A stretch of 32,500 nt of DNA. It comes from an uncultured Gemmatimonadota bacterium (GTDB lineage Bacteria > Gemmatimonadota > Gemmatimonadetes > Gemmatimonadales > GWC2-71-9). A program made the position numbers and the translations under genes. This document shows positions 32,339 to 32,500 of the stretch, piece after piece; within the stretch, counting starts at the first letter, position 1, and every line of letters begins with the position of its first letter. Location: contig CALMOP010000049.1 of assembly GCA_937871775.1 (NCBI GenBank), positions 1-32,500 on the forward strand, read 5' to 3'. The notes under the pieces were generated by a model. It had not been told where the DNA came from. It did no database searches and worked only from the letters and a program-made list of their open reading frames with translations.

Positions 32339-32500
32339 TCGGTGACGGACCCGCTGGGCTGGCGGCGGGGCAGGGCCAGTCGCGGCAGCGCCGTCCCCCG
32401 GCAGGGGGCCGTCGGCACGTGGGTCAGCTCGATGACGGTGTCGACTACTGTGACCCGGGTGAAGCTGCGAGTCTCCGCGTCGGCGCGGTGCATGCACACT
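32335..32500 (-). CDS. C-terminal end of an unidentified protein (cut by the window)
   Basis: The last 54 or so codons of a minus-strand gene that continues beyond base 32500. It ends with TGA at 32335-32337, overlapping the GTG of the triple-fusion gene. The visible residues (CMHRADAETRSFTRVTVVDTV, ...) carry no motif I can assign; the last 25 are Pro/Arg-rich. It is called coding because the frame is open, the overlap is the usual one here, and the composition fits. It is probably in an operon with the fusion and DoxX genes. Confidence 0.6.
   Translation of the reverse strand, partial: VCMHRADAETRSFTRVTVVDTVIELTHVPTAPCRGTALPRLALPRRQPSGSVTE

Overview
The window is about 32.5 kb of densely coding, very GC-rich bacterial chromosome. 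Genes sit on both strands and many overlap by 4-22 bases. GC content, gene style and the short-word palindromes at gene ends remind me of Gemmatimonadota or a related soil/sediment phylum. That assignment is from memory, not from a search. I see no tRNA, rRNA, CRISPR array, transposase or phage gene, and no gene-free stretch longer than 300 bases.

Layout. (1) 1-2310: the 5' part of rho (minus strand, with a near-consensus promoter), a divergent site-2-type M50 membrane protease, and a 61-residue lone histidine-kinase dimerisation-like protein. (2) 2332-11122: a MoxR-type cluster. A leaderless RDD-SpoIIM fusion is divergent from a plus-strand operon of a membrane protein, DUF4129, DUF4350, MoxR ATPase, an M1-like peptidase and DUF58. 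(3) 11181-15567: a Rieske oxygenase of the quaternary-amine type divergent from a GH38 alpha-mannosidase, then an exported RidA-like protein. (4) 15601-26304: a divergent pair of operons. Minus strand: two oligopeptide-type ABC permeases and a glycerophosphodiester phosphodiesterase. Plus strand, with every junction overlapping: ABC solute-binding protein, GHMP sugar kinase, cytoplasmic heparinase II/III-like lyase with a CBM9-like tail, class III aminotransferase, amidohydrolase, and a degenerate amidohydrolase paralogue. I read this as uptake and intracellular breakdown of an amino- or uronic-type oligosaccharide. It is the best candidate here for an undescribed system. (5) 26307-32500: two tandem PilZ proteins, a monomeric sarcosine oxidase-like flavoenzyme, a DUF4031-like protein, a GNAT with an ESCO-like end, DoxX, a triple fusion (alpha/beta hydrolase, DedA/VTT membrane domain, ATP-grasp), and the tail of an unidentified gene.

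Three cross-cutting signals stand out. Imperfect palindromes built from repeated 7-8 base words sit at convergent gene ends and supply the last codons and stop of the minus-strand gene in two cases. A related, larger palindrome lies in frame inside the solute-binding protein gene. Several genes at the head of transcription units have a TANNNT box only 5-7 bases before the start codon, which suggests leaderless transcription.
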